A stretch of 64,000 nt of DNA from Amycolatopsis pittospori (GTDB lineage Bacteria > Actinomycetota > Actinomycetes > Mycobacteriales > Pseudonocardiaceae): positions 1 through 64,000 of the forward strand of contig NZ_JACBXD010000012.1 in the NCBI RefSeq assembly GCF_013870525.1, in the 5' to 3' direction. Under the pieces are notes generated by a model. The model saw only the letters and a list, made by a program, of their open reading frames with translations. It made no database searches and had not been told where the DNA came from. The translations under genes and the position numbers were made by a program. Below, piece after piece: positions 41,459 to 48,770 of this stretch (positions within the stretch are counted from its first letter, which is position 1; the number at the start of each line of letters is the position of its first letter).

Positions 41459-42588
41459 CGGAGGAGTCCTTCGAGCAGCGGAACCGTCTTCTCCGGTGAC
41501 GGATACGAGGCGACCTCGTCCCGCAACCGGCCGGCCGAGGCCCGGTAGGACGGGTCCCGCAGCACCGCGGACACGGCGTCGCGGACGTCGGCCGGGGTCG
41601 CTTCGATGACGTCGAGGACCGTGCCGAGCCCGAGTTCGGTGACACGGTCGCCGTTGTGCGGCTGGTCGGCGCCCATCGGCAGCAGCACCATCGGCAGCCC
41701 GTGCGTGATCGCGCCGAGCACGCTGCCCGAGCCGCCGTGGGTGAGGACGGCGTCGCAGTAGGGCAGGACGTCGTCCTGGGGCAGGTAGTTCGCGAGGTGG
41801 ATGTGCTCCGGCTGCGGGCCGAATTCGGCGGGGTCGATGAGGTTCCCGACGGTCACCACACAGGTCGCGTCGACCTCCCGCAGGCCGGCCAGCACCCGCG
41901 TGAACAGGTCGCCGGACTCGGTGTTGAAGATCGTGCCGAGGGTGAAGTAGACGGCCGGGCGCCCTTCGACGTACCAGCCCGGCACAGGTCCGCGGCCGGG
42001 GACGGGCGTATGGAAGGACTGTGTCGTGGGCGGCAGCGGGAACCGGGGATCGCGGAAGCTCTCGGGGAACGGTGACAGCACGAGATGGCGGTAGGCCGTT
42101 TCGAGATTTCGTTGCGGGGGAAGGGCGTAGGCCGCCCGGACCTCGTTGAGCGCGTCGTCGACCAGGTCGGGACGGATGAGCGCGCCGGCGGCGATGACCA
42201 GGACGGTGGCGTGGGGGAGACCGAGCTTTTCCGCGACGATCATCGGCCCGTGATCGGCCTCGTCGCACACCAGGAGATCCGGCGCCCAGGTCTCGCACAG
42301 GGCCAGGACGTCCTCGGCGCGCCGAGGTGCGGTGCGGCGAACGAAACCGTCGCGGAAGTCGGCGTCCTCGCGGTCCCTGTCGACGGGAAGCAGCGGACGC
42401 CGTTCGCCGTCGCTGCCGAGGTCGGGACCCGAGGGGAACGCGGTGAATCCGGCCGCCGTGATGAGCGGGACCATCATCGGCTCGCCGGTGAACGCGATCG
42501 TGTGGCCCGCGGCGGCGAGCGCCTGGGCGATCGGGAGGAGCGGGCGGAAATGGCCGTTGCCGCCGGCGAAGGTGAACAAGACACGCAC
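41455..42588 (-). CDS. MGT-type glycosyltransferase (GT1 family)
   Basis: A 377-residue GT-B enzyme. The N-terminus FAGGNGHFRPLLPIA binds acceptor, and the nucleotide-sugar motif appears as LTHGGSGSVLGAITHGLPMVLLPMGADQ (quoted in parts: LTHGGSGSVLGA and GLPMVLLPMGADQ). Such enzymes glycosylate macrolides, flavonoids or other small molecules. It is translationally coupled to the ECF sigma factor, an unusual pairing. The acceptor is not known, and there is no polyketide gene within 13 kb. Confidence 0.9.
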   Translation of the reverse strand: MRVLFTFAGGNGHFRPLLPIAQALAAAGHTIAFTGEPMMVPLITAAGFTAFPSGPDLGSDGERRPLLPVDRDREDADFRDGFVRRTAPRRAEDVLALCETWAPDLLVCDEADHGPMIVAEKLGLPHATVLVIAAGALIRPDLVDDALNEVRAAYALPPQRNLETAYRHLVLSPFPESFRDPRFPLPPTTQSFHTPVPGRGPVPGWYVEGRPAVYFTLGTIFNTESGDLFTRVLAGLREVDATCVVTVGNLIDPAEFGPQPEHIHLANYLPQDDVLPYCDAVLTHGGSGSVLGAITHGLPMVLLPMGADQPHNGDRVTELGLGTVLDVIEATPADVRDAVSAVLRDPSYRASAGRLRDEVASYPSPEKTVPLLEGLLR

Positions 42589-42671
42589 GGAAACGACCCT
42601 ATCGGCGGGACCAACCGTTTTCCCGGCGTTGCCCCGCTTCCCACCCCAACGCGCAGCGCTACCCTGCTGCG

Positions 42672-43712
42672 GTGATCGATACGGACGCCGACGAGGTCCG
42701 GCTGTGCGCGCTGGAAGGCTGCGAGAATCCCTTGCCCCCGCCCGCCGTGGACGCCGACGGGAAACGCAAGGGCGGGCGGCCCTCGGCCTACTGCAGTAAG
42801 ACGCATGCCGACGCCGCGTCGCGGGCCCGGCGGGCCGCCGCCGTGGCCAGCGTGGCGGATCCGCTGCTCGAGGTCCGCCGGATCGCCGACGAGTTCACGC
42901 CCACGGCGGCGTCGCTGGTGGAATTGCTGGACGCGATGCGGGCGAGGTTCGACGACGCCGCGGAAGCCGCGCTGGGCCGGGTCACCGAAGCCGAGAACGA
43001 GGCCGCGACCGCACGGCGTGAGGCCGAGGACGCCCAGCAGGCGGCGGCGAAGGCCGACACCGCGCGCGCGACCGCGCTGGCCGCGTCCCGGGACGACAAG
43101 ATGGCCAAGGCCAAGGCGGAACGCACCGCCGAACAGGCCTTGAAGGACGCCGAAGAGACCAGGCAGCGCTCCTGGACCGAAGTCGCCGCGCACGAACGGG
43201 CCCGGGGTGCCGCGGAAGCCGCGACCGTCGCGGCGGAACGCGCCCGCGACGCACTGGTCGCCGATCTCCGGACACTGCGCGAGGATTTCGCGACCCTGCG
43301 GGCGGAGAAGACGAAGCTGACAGCGGACCTGGGCGAGCGCGACACGGCACTGGCCCGCGCGGTCGCGGAACTCGAAGCGCTGCTGGACCGGCTGGACGAG
43401 GCGAAGGCCCGCGTCACGGTGTCCGAAAAGGACTGTGCCGCCGCACGGGAGGAATCCGCCGGGCTGCGCGGCGAGCTGGACCGTGTCCGGGCGTCGTTCG
43501 CGGAAGAGCGCACGGCCCGGAGCCTCGCCGAGGCACGAGCGACGGCGCTGGGCGAGGAGGTCGAGCGGGCGCAGGCCCGCGCGGCCGCCGATCAGGCGCG
43601 GTACGACGACGTCGTCCGGCAGTTGGCCGAACTCGCCCGTCCCCCCGCTGCCGAGGACAAGCCCGCGGACTGGGATTCATCGGCTCAAGACGCCGATACG
43701 AGCGTGTCGTAG
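42672..43712 (+). CDS. Coiled-coil protein with N-terminal Cys motif
   Basis: A 346-residue protein of unknown function. The N-terminus has a probable metal-binding motif (CALEGCENPLPP ... YCSKTHADAASRARR) like those in short DNA-binding or recombinase-linked proteins. Residues 70-320 are Ala, Glu and Arg-rich heptads forming a long coiled coil. GTG start. It converges with the lanthipeptide precursor genes across a strong hairpin. Confidence 0.75.
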   Translation: MIDTDADEVRLCALEGCENPLPPPAVDADGKRKGGRPSAYCSKTHADAASRARRAAAVASVADPLLEVRRIADEFTPTAASLVELLDAMRARFDDAAEAALGRVTEAENEAATARREAEDAQQAAAKADTARATALAASRDDKMAKAKAERTAEQALKDAEETRQRSWTEVAAHERARGAAEAATVAAERARDALVADLRTLREDFATLRAEKTKLTADLGERDTALARAVAELEALLDRLDEAKARVTVSEKDCAAAREESAGLRGELDRVRASFAEERTARSLAEARATALGEEVERAQARAAADQARYDDVVRQLAELARPPAAEDKPADWDSSAQDADTSVS

Positions 43713-43734
43713 TAAACTTGTTTCACCGCGTGAC

Positions 43735-43775
43735 GACGGGGTGGTACCTGGATACCGGCCAGGTACCACCCCGTC
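43735..43775. terminator. 17-bp perfect hairpin downstream of the lanthipeptide precursors
   Basis: GACGGGGTGGTACCTGG (43735-43751) and its exact inverted copy (43759-43775) flank a seven-base loop. It lies 12 bases after the last precursor stop and 22 bases past the coiled-coil gene stop, so it can end both operons. Confidence 0.85.
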
Positions 43776-43787
43776 GGTTCACTGCCG

Positions 43788-43877
43788 TCAGTGGCAGTAG
43801 GCGAGAATCGTCAGCGAGCTCCACATCGCCATGGTGTTCGACGTCTGCAGGCTCTGCAGCTTGAGAACCGCGGCCAT
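43788..43877 (-). CDS. Class III lanthipeptide precursor 3 (29 aa)
   Basis: A 29-codon gene. The N-terminal half (MAAVLKLQSLQ, then TSNTMAM) is the presumed leader; LKLQSL fits the hydrophobic L-x-LQ-x-L recognition motif of class III leaders such as those of labyrinthopeptin. The last 11 residues are WSSLTILAYCH, where Ser20-x-x-Thr23-x4-Cys28 matches the labionin-type Ser-x2-Ser/Thr-x(2-5)-Cys spacing. It differs from precursor 1 only at residues 16 and 18 (Met for Ile and Leu). The ribosome site GGAGGAGGTGAAGG is nearly the same as that of precursor 1, showing a duplicated cassette. Confidence 0.85.
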   Translation of the reverse strand: MAAVLKLQSLQTSNTMAMWSSLTILAYCH

Positions 43878-43919
43878 TTCCTTCACCTCCTCCGGATTCC
43901 TCGTAGGGTCAAGCGTTGG

Positions 43920-44009
43920 TCAGTGGCAGTAGCCGAAGACGCTCGCCGAGCTCCACATCGGGGTGTCGCTCTGCATCTCCAGCGCCTGCAGCTTGAGAAC
44001 TGCGGTCAT
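43920..44009 (-). CDS. Class III lanthipeptide precursor 2 (29 aa)
   Basis: A divergent paralogue of the two flanking precursors, same length. The leader begins MTAVLKLQALEMQ, keeping the LKLQ-x-L motif. The C-terminal 11 residues are WSSASVFGYCH, giving Ser20-x-x-Ser23-x4-Cys28, the canonical labionin spacing with Ser at both positions. Trp19, Ser20, Ser21, Tyr27, Cys28 and His29 are invariant among the three peptides although the residues between vary. The ATG follows the precursor 1 stop by 15 bases with a GAGGA ribosome site, weaker than those of precursors 1 and 3. Confidence 0.85.
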   Translation of the reverse strand: MTAVLKLQALEMQSDTPMWSSASVFGYCH

Positions 44010-44024
44010 GATGTTCACGTCCTC

Positions 44025-44114
44025 TCAGTGGCAGTAGGCGAGAATCGTCAGCGAGCTCCACAGCGCGATCGTGTTCGACGTCTGCAGGCTCTGCAGCTTG
44101 AGAACCGCGGCCAT
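44025..44114 (-). CDS. Class III lanthipeptide precursor 1 (29 aa)
   Basis: The first precursor gene, starting five bases after the LanKC stop codon. Its ribosome site AAGGAGG overlaps the last codons and stop of LanKC (AGG-AGG-TGA), so its translation is probably coupled. The leader begins MAAVLKLQSLQ followed by TSNTIAL, and the core is WSSLTILAYCH. Dehydration of Ser20, Ser21 and Thr23 and attack by Cys28 would give a lanthionine or labionin ring. The penultimate Cys and terminal His differ from avionin-type peptides, which end in Cys. Confidence 0.87.
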   Translation of the reverse strand: MAAVLKLQSLQTSNTIALWSSLTILAYCH

Positions 44115-44119
44115 CTCCT

Positions 44120-46654
44120 TCACCTCCTTCTTCGATCAACGGACAGGGCGGCACCGGCCGCCGCCGGTTTCTCACGCCGGCGGCCGGGCAGACCAGGGAA
44201 CACGGATCCGCCGTGGCGGACCGTGTGCACGGCGGTCAGCACACCGGCGGCGCCGGTGGCGAGGTCCATGGACAGTCGCAGAAGCTGGTCGCCGGCCACG
44301 CCGGTGCCACCGGGCGCGGGTACGGCGTGACGCAGGAGCGTCGGCAGGTCGCCGGCCGTGCCTGCCACCGTGATCAGCCCGGCCCGGCCGGTGAACAGCC
44401 CGGCGTGGACATTCCAAGGCGGAACCCGGCAGCCTGCCAGGAGTCCTTCGCGGGCCAAGGCCAGCATGGCGTCCGCCCGGTGCTCGAGCAGTGCCTCGAC
44501 GGCCAGGGCCACCCCGGCGCTGCCGTCGGCCAGATAGGGCAGCAGCCTGCTGCCGTCGTTGACATGCAGTGCTCCTTGGGCATCCGGCTCGCAGCGGGCG
44601 AGGTCGCCTTGCAGGGCGACCGCCGCGGCGTCGAGCCAGGACGTGTCACCGGTCGCTTCGTAGAGCCGGGTGAACGCGAGGCTGATTCCGGAGAAACCTC
44701 TGAGCAGACCCGGAATCTGTGGTGCGAACGGGCTGTCGAGCGCGTCCCGGAGCCGGAGTCCGTCTCGTATCGCGCTTTCCGTCTGCTCGGAATCGCCCGT
44801 CCAGTCCGCGAAATCGAGCTTGCCCAGCACCAGACCGGCGAGGCCGCCGGCGAGATGGCAAACGGTCAACGGCCGGTCCGGCTTCCGGCTCAGCAGGTCC
44901 AGCGCCGCGTCCCGCGCACCCAGCCGGTACAGCGCCCACGCGACACCGAGCCGCCCGTTCAGGAAGCCAGGGCCCTGGTGATGCCCGGTCAGCGCGTGAT
45001 CCACCAGCCAGCCGACATGCTCGTCGGGTACCGGCTGCCCGGTCAGGTGCAACGCGTACAGCACACCCGCCGCGCCGTGTGCCAAGCCAAGGCCGGCACC
45101 GGGAAGCTGCATCGCGTCCCCCGGGTACAACCGATCGTCGCGTTCGAGGGTGGCGCTAGCGGTGATGGCGGAGCCGATCGAGCGGCAGACCGACTCCCAC
45201 GAGCGTCCGTCCATCGTGGTTTCGGCCGGGGTGACCTCGGGGATCGCGTCCTGGAAGCGCAACGCGCTCGCGATCCGGGCCACGAGTCCGTTCGGCAACG
45301 AGAATTCACGCCGGGCGTGGACGAGCAAGTCTTGGAAGCAGCCGGGATCGAGTTCACCCATCGCGGTCAGCGGCAGGAAGCCGAACAGCGCCACGCAGGC
45401 GAACGCGTACTCGTCGGCGGCGACCGGCGCGAGCCCCGGCGGGGGACGGAACCCCGGCGCCGCCATCGCCGCGCGCGTCCCCGACTCGACGGTCGACGCC
45501 GCTTCGAAGTCGATCAGGCACAGCCGCCCATCCGGCCGGATGAGCACATTCTGCGGATGGACGTCACCGAACGCGAAACCGCGGGTGTGCAGCGTGGCGA
45601 GGATGCCCGCGAGCTCGTCGAGCACGGGCAGCGCCCAGCGCACGAACGCGGCACGGTCGTCGTCGTCGCCATCGGCACGCAGCAGCGGGTTCCGGCGGGT
45701 CAGCTCCTGGTACAGCGTGGGTCCCTCGACCAGCTCCATCGCCAGGAAGTGGTGTTCCCACGAGGTGAAGTACTCGTGGACTCGCGGCACGAACCCGGTG
45801 TCGGCCAGTTCGGTGAGCAGTTCGTGCTCGTGGATCAGCCGGGTGACGGCGTCGCGGCCGAGCGCGTCGAGTCCGGCGTGCGGGCGCGCTTCCTTGACCA
45901 CCACGGCCAAGCCGTCGCCGCGCCGGGTTCCTTTGTACACACCGCCGCCGTTGGAGAAATGCAGGGCCTCGGTGATCTCGTAGGGCAGCTCGGCGGAGGC
46001 TTGTTCGTCGAGCGCGGCCATCCGCTTCGCCAGGAACTCCGGCACGACCGCCCACGGCGGTGGCGCGAACACCGGCAGCCGGAGATCCGGTACCGGCGTG
46101 CCGTCCGGCGCCTCGATGGACGGGACAGGCACCCCGTCGTCGTCGAGGGTGAACGTGCCGATGAAGCCGCCGTAGCGGACGAAGACCGGGGAATCACCCC
46201 AGCGCAGGTCGCTGAGCACGTACGGGCCTTCACGATCGGCGAGCAGCGTGGCCAAGTCGGCGAGAATCCGCTCGGTCGCCGAGTCGTCGGCGGGGTAGAG
46301 CGTGAGGACCTTTCCGCTCGACGCGCGAGGGGCGTACTTCGCGTTCGTCAGCCGGACCGCGAACTCACTTCGGAGGAACTTCAGGGCCACTCCGTGGCGC
46401 AGGCAGTAGGCGAGGACGTCCTCGATCGTCTTCTCCGCCTCGTCCAGCCGGGCGGTGACGTGGATTTTCCAGCCCTGCCGCGGAATCTTCGTCTCCGGGG
46501 CGAACGAGACCCACAGTCCTTCCTCGGCACGGCGCCAGCCTTCCGGCGGCGGCACGGCGGCGACGGTGTAGAGCTCGTCCTCGGTGCGGCTGGGGTCGTC
46601 GTAGAACATCGGGTTCGCCACACTCGCCAACGCGTAGCGTTCGAGGGAGGTCAT
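44120..46654 (-). CDS. Class III lanthipeptide synthetase LanKC
   Basis: An 844-residue three-domain enzyme. Residues 1-220 form the phosphoSer/Thr lyase domain. Residues 230-480 form a kinase with glycine loop GGGVYKG (236-242), Lys254, catalytic GDVHPQN with Asp364, and DFE (382-384). Residues 510-825 form a LanC-like cyclase (AHGAAGVL, GRLGVAWAL, GSAGVALAV) lacking the Cys/Cys/His zinc ligands, as is usual in class III. It phosphorylates Ser/Thr of the precursor, eliminates phosphate and closes the ring. It lies between the P450 gene and three precursors on one transcript. The Arg-rich C-terminus is encoded by the ribosome site of precursor 1. Confidence 0.93.
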   Translation of the reverse strand: MTSLERYALASVANPMFYDDPSRTEDELYTVAAVPPPEGWRRAEEGLWVSFAPETKIPRQGWKIHVTARLDEAEKTIEDVLAYCLRHGVALKFLRSEFAVRLTNAKYAPRASSGKVLTLYPADDSATERILADLATLLADREGPYVLSDLRWGDSPVFVRYGGFIGTFTLDDDGVPVPSIEAPDGTPVPDLRLPVFAPPPWAVVPEFLAKRMAALDEQASAELPYEITEALHFSNGGGVYKGTRRGDGLAVVVKEARPHAGLDALGRDAVTRLIHEHELLTELADTGFVPRVHEYFTSWEHHFLAMELVEGPTLYQELTRRNPLLRADGDDDDRAAFVRWALPVLDELAGILATLHTRGFAFGDVHPQNVLIRPDGRLCLIDFEAASTVESGTRAAMAAPGFRPPPGLAPVAADEYAFACVALFGFLPLTAMGELDPGCFQDLLVHARREFSLPNGLVARIASALRFQDAIPEVTPAETTMDGRSWESVCRSIGSAITASATLERDDRLYPGDAMQLPGAGLGLAHGAAGVLYALHLTGQPVPDEHVGWLVDHALTGHHQGPGFLNGRLGVAWALYRLGARDAALDLLSRKPDRPLTVCHLAGGLAGLVLGKLDFADWTGDSEQTESAIRDGLRLRDALDSPFAPQIPGLLRGFSGISLAFTRLYEATGDTSWLDAAAVALQGDLARCEPDAQGALHVNDGSRLLPYLADGSAGVALAVEALLEHRADAMLALAREGLLAGCRVPPWNVHAGLFTGRAGLITVAGTAGDLPTLLRHAVPAPGGTGVAGDQLLRLSMDLATGAAGVLTAVHTVRHGGSVFPGLPGRRREKPAAAGAALSVDRRRR

Positions 46655-47815
46655 TCAGGGCTCCAGGTGGACGAGGACCGTGTTCGGGCAGCGGACGACG
46701 GCCTGATCGGTGTAGCCGGGAGTGCCGGCGAGCGCGACGTTCGGGAAGAGCCGCTCGAGACGGCCGATCGCTGTGCGGATCACCACTTTGGCCAGCAGCG
46801 CGCCGAGGCAGGAGTGCACGCCCCAGCCGAACGCGACGTGCGGGTTCGGTCGTCTGCCGAGCAGGAGCTGGTCCGGGTCGGTGAACCGGTCCTCGTCCCG
46901 GTTGGCCGACCCGAGCATGGCGAGGACCAGATCACCGCGGCGCAGGCTGAACCCGTGGAAATCGAGGTCGTCCCGGCACATCCTGCCGAGTGCCTGCACG
47001 GGACCGCTGAACCGCAGCAGCTCTTCGACCGCGATGTCCTCGTCCCAATCGATCAGCCTGCTCGCGTGTGCCTGAAGGGTGACGAACGCGTTGGCCGCGG
47101 CGCTCGCCACGGACATGTAGCCGGGGGAGAGCAGCAGCCGGAAGCTGTGCACGGCGACGTCGCGCTCCACCCCCGCCTCGCGGTAGTGCCTGGCGACGTG
47201 GGCGATGATGCCGTGCTTGCCGGGGGCCCGCATGCAGCGGTCGACGATCCCGCTGAGCGCGGCCCGCGAGCTGATCGCGGCCGCCTGGCGCGCCTTGTCG
47301 AAGACGCCGTCCATGCTGGCCGCCATCGCCTCGGCGGCCAGCGCGACGGCGGTGCGGTGCGTTTCGGGAATACCGACGAGTTCCGTTATCGCGTGCAACG
47401 CGAGGGGTTTGAAGTAGTCGGCCAGCAGGTCGACCGGGCGGCGTCCGGCCAGACCGGTCAGCCTCGACGCGGCGAAGGCGTTCAGACCCGCGGTGAGGGA
47501 ATCGAGATCTCGCGCACGGTACGCGGCGGTGAACAGACCACGCAGCGCGTGGTGTTCCGGCGGATCCATCGTCTGCAGGGTGTAGCTGGTGGCGGGCACC
47601 GGCACGCCGGCGTGTGCCGGGTCGGAGGTGAACCTCGTGCTGTCGCGCAGCACTTCCACGCAGTCACCGTAGCGGGTCACCAGCCAGGCACCGCTGGCCT
47701 CGTCCCAGTACACCGGCGCGTCGCGGCGCAGGTGTGCGTAGGCCGGGTACGGGTCCGCGAGCGCGGATTCGGAAAGAAAGTCGACTTCGACCGCTGACAC
47801 GCCATCGCCTGCCAT
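46655..47815 (-). CDS. Atypical cytochrome P450 of the lanthipeptide operon
   Basis: A 386-residue P450 with heme loop FGWGVHSCLG (Cys near residue 336) and ExxR as EELLR. The I helix, which normally has A-G-x-E/D-T, reads LLLSPGYMSVASAAANAF, so the acid is replaced (Met) and Thr becomes Ser. Loss of the proton-delivery pair is known among P450s that couple aromatic residues rather than insert oxygen. It is the first gene of the operon with its stop one base before the LanKC start, so it most likely modifies the precursor peptide. ATG 47815 is chosen: it follows GGGGGAA and sits about 42 bases below the predicted promoter. Confidence 0.88.
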   Translation of the reverse strand: MAGDGVSAVEVDFLSESALADPYPAYAHLRRDAPVYWDEASGAWLVTRYGDCVEVLRDSTRFTSDPAHAGVPVPATSYTLQTMDPPEHHALRGLFTAAYRARDLDSLTAGLNAFAASRLTGLAGRRPVDLLADYFKPLALHAITELVGIPETHRTAVALAAEAMAASMDGVFDKARQAAAISSRAALSGIVDRCMRAPGKHGIIAHVARHYREAGVERDVAVHSFRLLLSPGYMSVASAAANAFVTLQAHASRLIDWDEDIAVEELLRFSGPVQALGRMCRDDLDFHGFSLRRGDLVLAMLGSANRDEDRFTDPDQLLLGRRPNPHVAFGWGVHSCLGALLAKVVIRTAIGRLERLFPNVALAGTPGYTDQAVVRCPNTVLVHLEP

Positions 47816-47863
47816 GGAATTCCCCCGGTTTCGTTCCGCGATTAGCCGTGTTGACAAGCGCCA

Positions 47864-47893
47864 AAGCTAGGTTGATCGCCGTTCTGATGTCAA
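47864..47893 (-). promoter_or_regulatory. Sigma70-like promoter of the lanthipeptide operon
   Basis: On the minus strand TTGACA (47888-47893) and TAGCTT (47864-47869) are separated by 18 bases. The transcript would start near 47857, giving a leader of about 42 bases before the P450 ATG at 47815. This supports the shorter P450 start over an in-frame TTG at 47857. Confidence 0.6.
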
Positions 47894-48045
47894 CGCATTC
47901 GGTTCACTTTCGGGAAATATGCGCACCATGACCCGGGTCGACCGAGGACGAAGGATGTACACCTTTTGATCATTTCGACGATTAATGTTCGTCCAAGGAT
48001 TCGCTGTGGGGGCGCTTGAGTACGCGCGGTGATGACACTTAATAG
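47894..48045. other. AT-richer divergent regulatory region
   Basis: Together with the two promoters it forms a 316-base gap between the P450 and the regulator starts. Base composition is clearly lower in GC than the rest of the window. A minus-strand frame here is Ser/Thr-rich with no coding character. No clear inverted repeat operator was found by eye. Confidence 0.5.
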
Positions 48046-48074
48046 TCGACTTCGCGAGGATCGGCCGATATACT
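48046..48074 (+). promoter_or_regulatory. Sigma70-like promoter of the LuxR-type regulator
   Basis: TCGACT (48046-48051) and TATACT (48069-48074) are spaced by 17 bases. The -10 box is a near-perfect consensus. Transcription would start near 48081, about 50 bases before the ATG at 48132. Confidence 0.6.
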
Positions 48075-48131
48075 GTCGCGGTCGTCGCGATATCCTGGGT
48101 GTTGGTCAAGGTCGAGGTGGGGGTCACGACC

Positions 48132-48770
48132 ATGAGAATTGTTGAAAGATGTATTGATCTGGTCCTGATGGGCGGAAACGATCTCTTCCACAATGGATTG
48201 CGTGCGTTGCTGGACAGGGATCCGTCATTCCGGCTGGTGGCAGACGTCGAAGACGCTGTCCAGGTCGATGTGATCATCGTGGATCTGGATTCGATCGATG
48301 TCGACGAGTCGCTTCGGATAATAGATCGGTGGCACTCCTGCGGAATCGTCCTCATTGGTGGCGAGAGGGAGCATGGGCGAGTCGGTGAATTACTCACCAG
48401 AGGCGCATCCGCGTATTTACGGAGAACTGTGCTCTTCGATCAGCTCGCGGCTACCATAAAGTCCGCCTCGGCGGGGTCGGACGATATCGTGATAACAATT
48501 TCGCGAGAGGATCTTCCGTTATTCGCCTCCGCCGCGTCGGTGCGCCTTTCGGCGCGCGAGACGGCCGTGCTCGAGCTTGTTTGCCGGGCCTTGAAGAACG
48601 ACGAGATCGCAAGGCAGCTCTTCATTTCGCAAGGCACGGTGAAACGTCATCTGGCGAACATTTACACGAAGCTCGGCGCGGTGTCACGGATCGATGCGCT
48701 GAACAAGGCGGTGGCGGCGGGGCTGCTGTCCACCCGGCAGGCAGGCCCCGACTCAGTCCGCGCCACGTAG
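48132..48770 (+). CDS. LuxR-type regulator with atypical receiver domain (RamR-like position)
   Basis: A 212-residue response-regulator-like activator. The C-terminal LuxR helix-turn-helix is clear (LSARETAVLELVCRALKNDE and IARQLFISQGTVKRHLANIY). In the receiver, the usual acidic D-D pair is GGN (LVLMGGNDLFHNGLRALL), and the phospho-acceptor region reads IIVDLDSIDVDE, keeping an Asp. Classical phosphorylation is therefore doubtful. In the SapB-type ram loci a similar regulator, RamR, activates the class III lanthipeptide genes, and this gene is divergent from the P450-LanKC operon. The 5' part is AT-richer than the neighbours. An upstream GTG at 48099 is possible. Confidence 0.85.
   Translation: MRIVERCIDLVLMGGNDLFHNGLRALLDRDPSFRLVADVEDAVQVDVIIVDLDSIDVDESLRIIDRWHSCGIVLIGGEREHGRVGELLTRGASAYLRRTVLFDQLAATIKSASAGSDDIVITISREDLPLFASAASVRLSARETAVLELVCRALKNDEIARQLFISQGTVKRHLANIYTKLGAVSRIDALNKAVAAGLLSTRQAGPDSVRAT

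Noticed and set aside
40226..42298. 690-residue frame suggesting a fused sigma factor
   Set aside because: The upstream half is an out-of-frame reading of the glycosyltransferase; the sigma factor has its own GTG at 41458.
43909..44175. 88-residue minus-strand frame across the precursor genes
   Set aside because: It reads the precursors in another frame. The three 29-codon frames have ribosome sites and conserved sequence, so they are the real genes.
44213..47797. 1194-codon plus-strand open frame
   Set aside because: It lies antisense to LanKC and the P450, both with intact catalytic motifs. Its translation shows no domain.
47867..48397. 176-residue minus-strand frame in the regulator region
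   Set aside because: Ser/Thr/Ile-rich, without homology-like features, overlapping a good promoter pair and the regulator gene in antisense.
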